From assembly GCA_947561395.2 (NCBI GenBank), contig OX387183.1:11459402-11523401 (forward strand): a stretch of 64,000 bases of DNA. The letters run 5' to 3'. How positions within the stretch are numbered: the first letter of the stretch is position 1; each line of letters opens with the position of its first letter. This DNA comes from Buxus sempervirens. Its lineage: Eukaryota; Streptophyta; Magnoliopsida; Buxales; Buxaceae. Below the pieces are notes generated by a model, which had not been told where the DNA came from, did no database searches, and worked only from the letters and a program-made list of their open reading frames with translations. Shown piece after piece: positions 55,024-64,000 of this stretch. The translations under genes and the position numbers were made by a program.

Positions 55024-55056
55024 ATAACTTCCGCCATTTTTTGGCGGAAGTTATCT
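55024..55056. repeat. Perfect hairpin next to the PPR fragment
   Basis: ATAACTTCCGCCA and its exact complement TGGCGGAAGTTAT are separated by only a few T residues. It is the strongest short palindrome of the region. GGAAGATAACTTCCG-type words continue on its right side. Confidence 0.8.
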
Positions 55057-55059
55057 TCC

Positions 55060-55612
55060 GTCCAGGAAAAAAGTCGAGAAATAGTGCGTACGAACCTATT
55101 GACTTCGCATACAAGGCCAATATGTAGTGTGTCTATCTCGATTTCGTTCTCTTTCATGACCTTACAGTGAAAAACTCTTCCTTCACTTAACGCCCAGAGC
55201 TTTGATGCGGCTTTGATCACAAACAGGAAAGTGAATTTGTTCGAAGGATCGGGGCATTGATGAAACATTTAGGAGAAGATGAGGAGACTTTGGATGGGAT
55301 CAGAACTGGATGCATAAGCATGAATGAGAACGTTCCCGGTGCAGAGATTTGTTCGAGGAATTTGATCAAACAACTTTCTGGCATACTCGAGGCTTGAGAA
55401 GGAAGAGAAGGCACACAAAGGATTAGCCTACTAGATGTGTAAGGATCAAAGAAGAGGCCTATACGAAGCATGTCAGCGTGGATTTGCTTCACTTGTGCCG
55501 TATCGGAGCACTCATCGAGCAAAGAAAGAATCGGGTGGTCAGCAAAGTATCACTCGTCCTTGGTGGTTCTGAAACTCTGTTTTGAGACTCTTTGATGATG
55601 AAGGAGAGGCAT
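55060..55612 (-). pseudogene. N-terminal fragment of a PPR protein gene (OTP81-like)
   Basis: PLS-type PPR proteins act in organelle RNA editing. On the minus strand the frame opens with MPLLHHQRVSKQSF at 55612, has a TGA after RTTKDE, then YFADHPILSLLDECSDTAQV, KQIHADMLRIGLFFDPYTSS and RL. This is close to the N-terminus of the Arabidopsis OTP81 group (LKQxHxxMxRTGxFxDPYxxSKL). Reading then passes through at least one more frame change to KFTFLFVIKAASKLWALSEG RVFHCKVMK. All later PPR, E and DYW parts are missing. It is a truncated copy of a host gene, not functional. Its confinement between short inverted ends suggests transposon capture. Confidence 0.7.
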
Positions 55613-55847
55613 GAACGAGTCATTCACTAACACCATGAAGAATCTAGGCGCAAGATCGAGTTCTAATGAAATTTTTTATTTTTCTGTCGAATTAACTCAA
55701 AGAGAGTCTGGGAAGATGTTTATAAATTTGATGAAGTTTCATGCCACATTCGATATATTTTTTTTTTCCTTATATTACATCCAAACGTATGAAAAAAAGG
55801 AAAAATGAAAATATGTTTTGAAACAAACATAGCCTTATGTTTCTTCC

Positions 55848-58627
55848 TGTAGACACCCCAAAATAGCACAATTTTTGATAAATCTTTAAGGAGAGAAATA
55901 TTATTGGAATTTTCAATTTTTTGCATTGGGTTTGAGAAAGAGCAAAATGTGCTATAAATTCTACTATTTTCTCAAAAAAATCCTATTCTTGTCTTGAAAT
56001 CCACCTCACAGCCACGAGAGCTCAGTGGGATTTAGAACAAGCTTGGGAAATGTGCTGGTCAAAAGGAGGATATCCACTCAATTTTAACTTGGTTTGATAA
56101 AAAATCAGTTTTCAAAAATCCTATTTTTGGGCTTCAAATCCACTTCACAGCCACAAGAGCTCAGTGGAATTTAAGAACTCTTGGAGAGATGGCCCCCTTA
56201 AAGTTAGGGCTTTTTGGCAAATCTTCACTCAGAAATTGTTTTTTACAAAATTGAATTGAATCAAGCAAATCATGCTTAAGGGAGTGCAATTTGGGCTTGT
56301 CTAATCTTTGCAGCTCACTGCTTCGCAGCTCCCGCAAAGAGGGGCAGTTGTAGACACCCCAAATTGCACAAACAATCATAAAAAATCTTTATCTCCTTGA
56401 AAGCCAGCTCACAAATTGAAGAAAATGAATTTTTGCCTGTATCCGGTAACTCAGACCGGATACATGCGGGCCTCTTCGTATCCGGTGACAAATACCGGAT
56501 ACAAGCAGTGCTTAGTGTATCCGGTATTGTATACCGGATACCTTAAGGACCTTGTGTATCCGGCCTGATATATCGGATACGCAAGTTTTGCTCAAATTTA
56601 GGGTTTTCCGAGAGCTTTTCACTTTTACCATCATATCCCTCATTAAATGAGTGGAAATCTCGGAAATAGCCTTAGGGTTAAGGTTGGTGGGCTATAGACA
56701 TTATGTTGTGTCTACCATTCTCACCAACCCTAACCCTAACCTTTGCCTATAAATAGGAGGCTCCTCCTTAAGCAAATGGGAACCAACTCTTGTTTTGAAT
56801 TCTCGCAAAGAAGAACTCAAAGAGAAGAAGGAAATCGCTGCGGGAGTGCTTCCAGAATCCAGGTAAGCCTCAAACTTGTCTTTTATTTTCTGTCTTTACA
56901 TTCCTAGATCTAGATCTCTTCTTCTACCTTTCTGTAGTGTAAAGCCTTCTTTGTGTGTGGAAATCCTTCCCCGGCTCAAAGTATCTCAAGACTCCCCTAG
57001 CCGTAAAACGTGAAGGCGGATCTAGGAGAAACGAGACTGGGGATTGACCCTAGTGCTAGAACCCATGTAGCATAAGGCTTTTGAATGATTGAAAACCGTT
57101 CTATAATCAAAGTACCCTTGATTATCTCGAAGAACCGTGTTTAACGGGGAGAGAGAACAGAGGGAAACGATAATGGAACGGAACCCTAGGCTATGCTAGA
57201 ACCTATCTTGTTGAATCTATATGCATGATATGTTGTCTGGTTTTTCACTCTTGCACACATATTACACTTTTTGGTGAATAGGCTCACATTTGGGGATTTA
57301 TTACATTCATTGTGATAAATCTCCAATAAATTGCCTCAATCAAATTCTGGAGTGTTTTAAACGTTTTTCAAAGGTTTTGGATTCATCTCACACACTTTAT
57401 AAATTTTCGGATTTGATTTTCTTCAAAAGTGGCCTAACTGGACAGCACCTGTACCCTTACTTCGGACGCTCATAACTTCATCGTCCGGATGAATTTTGGA
57501 GCGATTCCAGAACCATGGGAAAGGTGAGGCTGTCTAGTTTATGTCCACCAAATTTCGAAGTTCCATCAAACGGATTTTTGACACCTCTCTGTCGAAGTTA
57601 AGTGGACAGTTCAGGTTCAAATACAGAACTTGTCACTTCGACGGAGCGCCATGTGTTCGTTTTAAGTCCGATTCGAGTGATTTTTGTTTCTGAGTATTCC
57701 TTTATGAGTCTATTTTCAAATCCAGTTGGTTTCATAATTTTTGGATTCCATTTGAGTTATTGGTAGCCGATTTACTCAGAACTGTTCATTTGTACTTTTC
57801 TGGGTAAATCTGTGATCTTCGGGGCCTGTTCGGGAGACCACCCAAGGCACATCCGAAGGGATTTTTGTATGAGACTAGTTTCTTTTGAAAGATGGCCATA
57901 CAAACTTCAATCACACCAATTTTCGTGGACTTTTATGTAGTGGAGTTTTCTAGACAATTTTCCAAAGTTGCCCACTTACCACTTTTAAAAATCCCCAGCA
58001 GCAACTTCAAAGGGATATAACTCCTAGGATTTTTATCGGAATGGATTGAAATTTTGCATGAGACTCTTATTTTCCCTAATCTTTCAAATGAATTTGGTTT
58101 GGTTTAATTTAAAATGGTATTTGAATGATTTCAAGGCAAATAGCATACTTTTTACTGAATTTTCCGGATTTGATTCAACTTGGTTTTTTAGCAACTTGTG
58201 CTTTGATTTCCATCTTTTGAGATATTCCAGAAATGATATTGACATAAGAGAGGATCTAAAATCCATTTAGATCTTCATGTGAAAATATCATACATTAGTC
58301 CTTTTTCAAGGTTTTCTATGATTTTAGCAAGCTTTCTATTTTTTGCATGAACATACACTTGGCAACCACTTCGTGTGGATGAATGGGGGTGCCTAACACC
58401 TTCCCCCGTTCATAATTTAATCCCCTTACCCATCTCTGGATTTGATTTTCAAGTATGATTATTTTTATCCTAGAATGCTTCTTTTTTTCACTTTTTGCTT
58501 ATTTTTGAATTCTTTGGTGTCCATTCTCACCTCAAAATCATGAATGGTGGCGACTCTACCAATTTCGCGTTGAGCCCGTGTGTTGACGGAGGGATGATCA
58601 TTCCAGTGATTTTTCCCATGTCTCACA
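55848..58627 (-). mobile_element. Solo LTR C, 2780 bp, with perfect 5-bp target duplication
   Basis: Minus strand: starts TGTGAGACATGG (at 58627) and ends TTTGGGGTGTCTACA (at 55848). CTTCC flanks both sides (55843-55847 and 58628-58632). Family motifs, given as read on the minus strand: GGTGGCGACTC complement near 58548, GGGGAAGGTGTTAGGCACCC near 58395, CACGTTTTACGGCTAGGGGA near 57000, TATTTATAGG at 56746-56757. A hairpin cluster lies at 56438-56585. The last 500 bp contain a direct repeat of about 65 bp (55971-56034 and 56111-56174) and a second LTR-end-like sequence at 56347. No internal region: a fossil solo LTR. Confidence 0.87.
56438..56585 (-). repeat. Hairpin cluster in LTR C (GTATCCGGT stems)
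   Basis: Four hairpins in a row: TATCCGGTAACTCAGACCGG(ATA), TATCCGGTGACAAATACCGG(ATAC), TATCCGGTATTGTATACCGG(ATA) and TATCCGGCCTGATATATCGG(ATA). Stems are 7-9 bp with loops of about 6-8 bases. The spacers between hairpins differ, so this is not a simple tandem repeat. The cluster lies about 160-320 bp downstream of the TATTTATAGG box on the minus strand. Confidence 0.85.
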
Positions 58628-58632
58628 CTTCC

Positions 58633-59766
58633 TTTTTCTTGAAAGTTCCACTGTGGATGGTAACGGTTCGGTTAAAACCGATAAACCAAACTAAACCAAA
58701 CCTATATTAGGGTTGGTTTTGGGTCTTTATAATAGATTTCGGTCCGGTTTTGGTTTTCAACTTAAAAAGCCAATGCGGTTTTGGTTAATTTATGGTTTTA
58801 AGGTCAAACCGAATTGAAACCGAACCGACTACATTGCATGAGATTTAAGTTAAACATTGCTAGGAGCCTAGGAGATGACAGTGTCCCTTCTTTATAGAAA
58901 CAAAAACTTAACTTTCTTTTTCCCTTTTTTATTTTGGAATGAATTCTTTTGATACAATTTTTCCTTAGCATGTCCCTATGGAGAACGGTAAAATAATGAA
59001 AATTTAATCTATCTAACTTGATTAAACCGATCCAAAAAGGTGAATTGGTTTGTTTCGGTTTAGTTTAGGTTTCAAGAATATGAAAGTTTAATAGTTTTGT
59101 TTTTAAAATTAGTAAACCGTAATGGTTATAGTTTGGTTACGGTTTTCATTATAAACTTGTTGATTCGGTTTTGGTTTTTCCAAAAATAGAACCAAAAACC
59201 AAACTATTGCCATCCCTAGGTTCCACTAAATTGGGACTCTAATTAAATAGGAAAAGTACTTTTAAAATATAAATACTGACCAATTTAATGGCATTTTATG
59301 AATGAGTAGAAAAATACTTAATTAGGATGTGCTTGGGGTTGCTTAATTAAGCACTAAATATTAACTTATTAACTTATTTGACCATTTTTTATGCAAAAAT
59401 TGTAAGATCTTGTAATTTTAAATATTTTTAATTAAGAGTAAATAGAGATTAAAGGATTTAATTAGATTAATTAAATAATTAATTAAATAAAATCTAAAAG
59501 AAGCAATTGGTTTGGTTTGGTTCAGGTTGGTTTACTTTAAGTGAACTGGGTTAATTGATTTGGGTTTGGTTTGGTTGGGTTGGTTCATTTTAATTGAAAC
59601 CAGTTTGGTTGGTTTCGGTTAGTATAAGTTTATCTGAAGAACCCGAAGGTCTTATCGTTCGTCGAAAGTCGGTGAAAGGAAAAAACAAAAGAGAAGAGCG
59701 GGAAGGAAAGCGAAGGAAGAAGAAAGGGGAGAAGAAAAGGAGAGGCCGAATTTGTAACTTGTTGTA
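58633..59766. other. GGTTTGGTTT-rich intergenic region
   Basis: No gene. 58660-59220 and 59500-59640 are dominated by degenerate (C/T)GGTTTGGTTT and AACCAAACCGAA words in both orientations, a common low-complexity form in plant foldback DNA. 59690-59750 is a purine-rich (GAA/AAG) tract. Confidence 0.5.
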
Positions 59767-60098
59767 TGTAATGTCCCAGACCCATACCCAGCAAGATATT
59801 GTACGCTCTGGGCACAATGGGCCCTCACGGATTTGTTCTCAAGGGATAACACGAGAAAACTTTCCAGTGTTCACCCATCCTAGCACTACTCTCACTCGAG
59901 CATGCTTAACTTGAGGGTTCTAAGGGGATTTAGTCCCGTGTTATGCCTTAAAAGGCCTTTTGCTTTGTAAGGGATCACAAGACTACTTATAGCATCCCCG
60001 AGCATTGTGGGATCCCAACCATATGCACATCCTCGCCTGGTAGCTCGCCCAGTGAGATTACCCATTCACCCGCCTACTCAAACAGCCCGGATGTCACA
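59767..60098 (-). mobile_element. Cassandra-type TRIM LTR with 5S-rRNA-like segment
   Basis: 332 bp bounded by TGTAATGTCCCAGACC and AGCCCGGATGTCACA. Read on the minus strand, about 59835-59945 resembles plant 5S rRNA, including TTAAGCATGCTCGAGTGAGA and GTAGTGCTAGGATGGGTGA, which cover the internal control regions. LTRs of 240-350 bp carrying a 5S copy are the hallmark of Cassandra retrotransposons. Only one LTR is seen. The flanking 5-mers (TTGTA, TTTAA) do not match exactly. It is a non-coding fossil. Confidence 0.75.
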
Positions 60099-62130
60099 TT
60101 TAAATAGCATTTTACTCTTAGATTGTGTAGAAGTTTTGATTTCAACTGAAAATACTGTTTGTTTTGTTTCAGACAAGATTTCGGTGATTTAGACGTTTTG
60201 ATTTAGATCGAACGAATTATATTGTGTAAATCAAGTTGTAGGTTGTTAGATTTTGATTCCAGCATGTTTTTTAATGGTTGTTAAGTGATTTAGAGCAAAG
60301 AAAATCAATTTTGTAGTTTGAAATCAGAAAAACAAAGTCTTCGTAATTTTACGGTTTTCGATCGCTCATGTTGGCAGCTTAGGTGACCAAAGTTTTCTAG
60401 AAAATAAGGCGAGGCGCCCAGCAGGATCTCCTAGGCAACCTACCAAGCGCCCACCGCAAAAAATATTAAGGGGGGCGCCCAGCTAGGTCGCCTAGGCGAC
60501 CTGCCAAGCCCCAAATGAAGTAAATTAAAAGGGGCGCCTAGCTAGGTAACCCAGGCGACCTATACAAAACAATTTTTTTTAAATGTTATAATTATAAATT
60601 AGTTTATATCTTAATAAAGTTTTAAGGTTTAGTCAATTGAATAATAAAATTTAGTTTGAGTGTTTAATGTATACTGTAATCAAAAGTGAGTTTTTATTTT
60701 GGTAAATAATTAATGTTTAGTCACAAAATGAGTTAGAAATTAATAATCATTGAAAACCATAAATTATGCCATAATTTATACATTTTCTATATAAAAGTGA
60801 TCTTTAGTAAATAATTAGATCAAATCACACTTACATTGAGATGATTTGGAAATTGTTTTGTCTATGAATTGTACAAGTATAGTAAATGGCATCTTGATTC
60901 TGTGGGTAGTGGATTGTCATTCACCCTTACTGTGAGAGCTGGGGTAGTGAACTCGCATTCACCACAGACGTGGATATTTGTGAGTAGTGGATTGTTGTTA
61001 ACCTTAGTTGGGGGTGGTGGACTGTTGTTCACCCTAACTGAGGGTAGTGAACTTACATCCACCACAAATATGGATTTTGGAGGTAGTGAACTCAAGGTCA
61101 CCATATGCTTTAAGGGCATTGTGGGTTATGAACCTAAATTCACCCTAGAAGCCCAGAATTGTGAGATTGTTTATAATTGAGTATATGGAAACAGTGGTTT
61201 GTTTTTATGGTCTAGTGGGCTTGGTTGTAGAATTTGATCCTTGTCTAAGCCAGATAGTGTGTTGGAGTGACTTGTGTGGAATTAATACTCTTGTCCAGCA
61301 TGCGTTTCACTGATTTGTGGGTAGTGGACGGCCGTTTACCCTAGCTCGTGAGGAGCTGGGGGTAGTGAACTTACATCCACCACAGAATTAAGGCCACCCT
61401 ATGTGCGGATGACCCTAGCTAGGTCTTTCCTTGTAATCTGTGAGGTGGCGAATTGGACACTAGTGTTAAATCACCCAAGGTATTCTAATCCACTAGTCCT
61501 ACATTAACATATCATTGTTATTGGTTGTGGTTTTACTGATAACGTGGTTTGGATTGATTTGATTTTTATCTTCTCATTATTTATGACTCCTGAATAGTTC
61601 AATTATTGTTTAAATAAGAATGATCTTCTTCATTGTATTATAAACTGCATAAATATTGTTCAACATGCATTTACTACTTACGGGAAAGAAATTCTCACGT
61701 GTTTTATTTTTTTCGTTTTGTTTTCAGAAAACTCTACAGAGCGAGCATGGTTTGGGGTAGACAAAGCTAATGGTTCGCATGTCTATCGTCCCGAGGATTA
61801 TTATTTTCCTAGCTAGGACTAAAGAGTTTTCTTTTGTAGTTTTTCTATCTTTTTGGATCATATAAATCTTGTTTATAGAGAGAGAGAGAGAGAGTGTATG
61901 TGAAACTTAGTGGAACTGTATCTGTAGACTTTTATTTTGGATAAGTATATACAGGTTTAGATTTTGTTAACACTTACACCCACACTTTATTTATTTTATT
62001 TTGTTTTAAATTTTAGTGCACTTTGATGTGAACTGGTCAATAAGGTTTAAGAAGTGCTACTGGGACCTTACCTGATGTGTAGGAACCGGCATATATCTTT
62101 AATAAACATGTCCGTGTCCGGGGCATCACA
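60099..62130. repeat. Repeat-rich region, possible further LTR
   Basis: No gene. Contains palindromic GGTCGCCTAGGCGACC repeats (60402-60560), an array of GTAGTGAACT/TTCACCAC words (60900-61400) and a (GA)n run near 61878. The right edge, read on the minus strand, begins TGTGATGCCCCGGACACG, a common form for plant LTR starts, so a minus-strand LTR ending near 60099 or 59767 is possible. No matching target duplication was found. Confidence 0.4.
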
Positions 62131-63060
62131 AAAAAATTAGTCAAATAAGTCATAAGTTGAGATTAAGTGCTTGATTAAGCAATCCCAAATGTAGCCTTAA
62201 AGTAGTTCATGCCTATTTTAGTAGTTTATATATGGTAACATATATAGATTTGGAATTCTTCTTTTTTCTTTTTCTTTTTTTATTTTTTTTAATCATAGAT
62301 ATTAGCCAAGCCCCTGTTGGTGTTCATAAAATTTTAAAATAAAAACATATATATTAATGCTTTAATGCAAACATATTAAAAAATGACAAATTTTATAATC
62401 ATATTTTTTTATTAGTACATAAAAAAATATTGTTGTATCAACTTAAAACTCTCCTAGTGGCATTTTTTTACTAATACTAAAAAAGGTCTAATTTCTTATA
62501 TATTTATAATGTATAATTGGATTTTTCTAAGAAAAATATTTTTTTATTAATATCAAAATATTTTCTTAAAAGTAATTCCCATTTGGGTAATGTATAAGAG
62601 TATATACTTCCTTTTATAAAATGTTATGTTATTTTTTGCTTAATCAAACTTTGGTGAGCCAAAGGTTCATCAAATAATGTAGGACTTTAAAAAGGATTAA
62701 AATTTTTAATTTATCATTATGAATTATTAATTAATATTCCAAATCATCCACCATTTTCATAGTCATTTAATATTTTTCTACTTAATTAATGAATATAATT
62801 GTAGTAAAGATAAAGTGCATTATTTCGGTAATAAAATTAGTAACGTTTTCACTTATAATTATTGAAATAATTTTCTTAGTTATCTGCAGTTTTTCTTTAT
62901 ATTTGTATGATCTTTATAACTAATAATTATTTGAATACCTTCGATTTTGTTCTCGATATTATTAAGAATTTAATAACATATGGGCACATAGGTTATGATT
63001 ATGGCACATAATGTTGGGAGGTAAAAAATCAACATGTTCATAAGATAAGTGTTACCAATA
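62131..63060. other. AT-rich intergenic region
   Basis: Extremely AT-rich DNA with no recognised gene or repeat family. Confidence 0.5.
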
Positions 63061-63336
63061 TGTGAATGCTAAGATGGACTCATGAAAAATCTAAGAAAGA
63101 CAAAATAAAAAATGAAGTGCATTCAAAAGTGGTTAAGCATAAATGCATTAGAGATAAAATGGAAGAGAGTAGATTAAAGTGATTTGGACATGTAAAATGG
63201 AGACCTAGCAATGCACCTATAAGAAGATATGAGAGGATGAATATTGAAGGGCCTAATACAAGAGGAAGACCTAAATAGATATAGATGAAGCAAATAAAAC
63301 TAGACTTAACAAAACATAAATTAACAGAAGATATTG
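63061..63336 (+). pseudogene. LINE reverse-transcriptase ORF, 3' end fragment
   Basis: One frame reads MLRWTHEKSKKDKIKNEVH, then IRDKMEESRLK-stop-FGHVKWRPSNAP, then RRYERMNIEGPNTRGRPK. This is the C-terminal part typical of plant LINE (L1/RTE-like) ORF2 proteins (RLRWFGHVxRRP ... GRGRPKxxW). In-frame stops replace Trp after ESRLK (TGA) and follow RGRPK (TAG, then another TAG). Only the last 90 codons or so remain. It is a decayed 3' fragment with no visible poly-A tail. Confidence 0.75.
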
Positions 63337-64000
63337 TGCGCACCGACGCACGCGCAAGTTTGGGGTGTTTTGGGAATCAGAAGTCGCCACTATTTAGTTT
63401 TATGGGTGTAAACAGTCACCTGAGTTTGTGTATGGTCTGCCCAGTGAGTCCATGAATAAATGCCCTAGATCATCCCATTTGGTAGCGGGTCAGGTTTGAG
63501 TTAGATGAGTTGACTCGATCTTATTTGCTTCTTCCAGCATGCTTTATTTTAGACTTGTTTGGACCTCTTCCAATTTTGGCCCAATGATTGCATTTGTTTT
63601 TTTTGGCCCAGTGAATGTGTTTGACAGTTCAAGCCCTGTTGGATGGCCCACCTACCAAGTAGGGCTTGTGATATAAGCCCAAGTCTGTTAAGAAGGGCTA
63701 GACTAGCACAAAATCCTACGTGGTTTATTTGGATTTGTTTTGGATCTATTTTAGAAAGATCTGGTTGTGTATGGGCCCAAATTTGTATTTTCCGTCAATT
63801 ATGCTTATTGGAAAGCCCAATATGTTATTGTCTCACTTGGCAAAGCCTCAATGAGACTAAATGCCAAAAACTGCAGTCTAAAAGCCTTCTAAAAGAAGAA
63901 ATAGGATAGAAAATGGAAAGAGGGTTACATTGAAATGAACGTTTGGAAGAAAGGTGCAAATTAAAAATAAAGAAATATTTCAAACCCTCAAGTTCTTTAT
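63337..64000. other. Right edge: possible start of another long LTR
   Basis: GC-richer than its left side. It contains GAAGTCGCCACTATTTAG near 63380, similar to the GAGTCGCCACC segment near the start of LTRs A and C, and begins near a GTGCGCACCGACGCACGCGC stretch. It may be the first part of a related LTR cut by the window edge. No gene recognised; the short ORF at 63643-63909 has no homology I know. Confidence 0.35.

Larger units (their letters stand above)
54888..55835. mobile_element. TIR-flanked unit carrying a PPR gene fragment, 948 bp
   Basis: Left end AGGATGTGTTTGTTTCA (54888-54904); the complement of the right end (55819-55835) is AGGCTATGTTTGTTTCA, matching at 15 of 17 positions. 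No transposase inside, and no certain target duplication. The interior holds the start of a pentatricopeptide-repeat gene on the minus strand. This is the form of a Pack-type (gene-carrying) non-autonomous DNA transposon, hAT- or Mutator-like; the superfamily is not settled. Confidence 0.55.

Noticed and set aside
55848-56347. A separate small LTR between the two LTR-end sequences of copy C
   Set aside because: The perfect target duplication belongs to the outer ends 55848 and 58627; no TG start or duplication was seen for a separate unit.
59835-59945. Functional 5S rRNA gene
   Set aside because: Many differences from plant 5S rRNA and flanking TG...CA ends; better explained as a Cassandra LTR.
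1-64000. tRNA genes
   Set aside because: No cloverleaf with intact A and B boxes was recognised by eye; a tRNA scan would be needed to exclude degraded ones.

Overview
This 64 kb window is nuclear DNA of a flowering plant, almost certainly a woody or herbaceous eudicot. It is AT-rich, and its proteins are plant-type (BAHD acyltransferases, a pentatricopeptide-repeat protein, FANCL). Most of it consists of nested plant transposons. Only two genes look intact: a pair of single-exon BAHD acyltransferases on the minus strand (21806-23134 and 51163-52500). They belong to the vinorine-synthase-like clade and are separated by about 28 kb.

Layout. 1-1.8 kb: two adjoining foldback (MITE-like) repeats and simple DNA. 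1.8-2.7 kb: the end of a long LTR abutting an old Copia fragment. 2.7-16.06 kb: CACTA element 1, minus strand, with degraded TNP2-like and TNP1-like transposase genes, a terminal repeat array at each end, a GC-rich tandem repeat, and a three-exon fragment of the host DNA-repair E3 ligase gene FANCL on the opposite strand. 18.09-20.96 kb: solo LTR A with a perfect 5-bp target duplication. 21.8-24.3 kb: BAHD gene 1 with a duplicated upstream region split by a MITE. 26.50-50.54 kb: CACTA element 2, plus strand, CAT target duplication. Its transposase gene is interrupted by solo LTR B (30.48-32.29 kb) and shortened by an internal deletion. Its 3' part holds a nearly complete 10.7 kb Copia element (37.00-47.71 kb, SIRE-like) that carries an extra ORF after pol. 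51.2-52.5 kb: BAHD gene 2. 52.9-54.7 kb: a non-autonomous Helitron. 54.9-55.8 kb: a short TIR-flanked unit carrying the N-terminal part of a PPR gene. 55.85-58.63 kb: solo LTR C, minus strand, perfect 5-bp target duplication. 59.8-60.1 kb: a Cassandra-type LTR containing a 5S-rRNA-like segment, followed by repeat-rich DNA. 63.1-63.3 kb: the 3' end of a LINE reverse-transcriptase ORF.

The most unusual signal is in the long-LTR family (A, B, C and partial D). Each copy has a cluster of short GC-rich hairpins at the same relative place, about 160-210 bp downstream of a TATTTATAGG box. The stem sequence is completely different in A, B/D and C, but both arms change together. Structure appears to be kept while sequence is replaced.

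Other notable points are the FANCL transduplication, the PPR fragment between TIRs, the microhomology deletion that fuses TNP2 to the DUF4216 region, and the extra plant-transposon-protein ORF inside the Copia element. All identifications come from reading the sequence; no database search was run.
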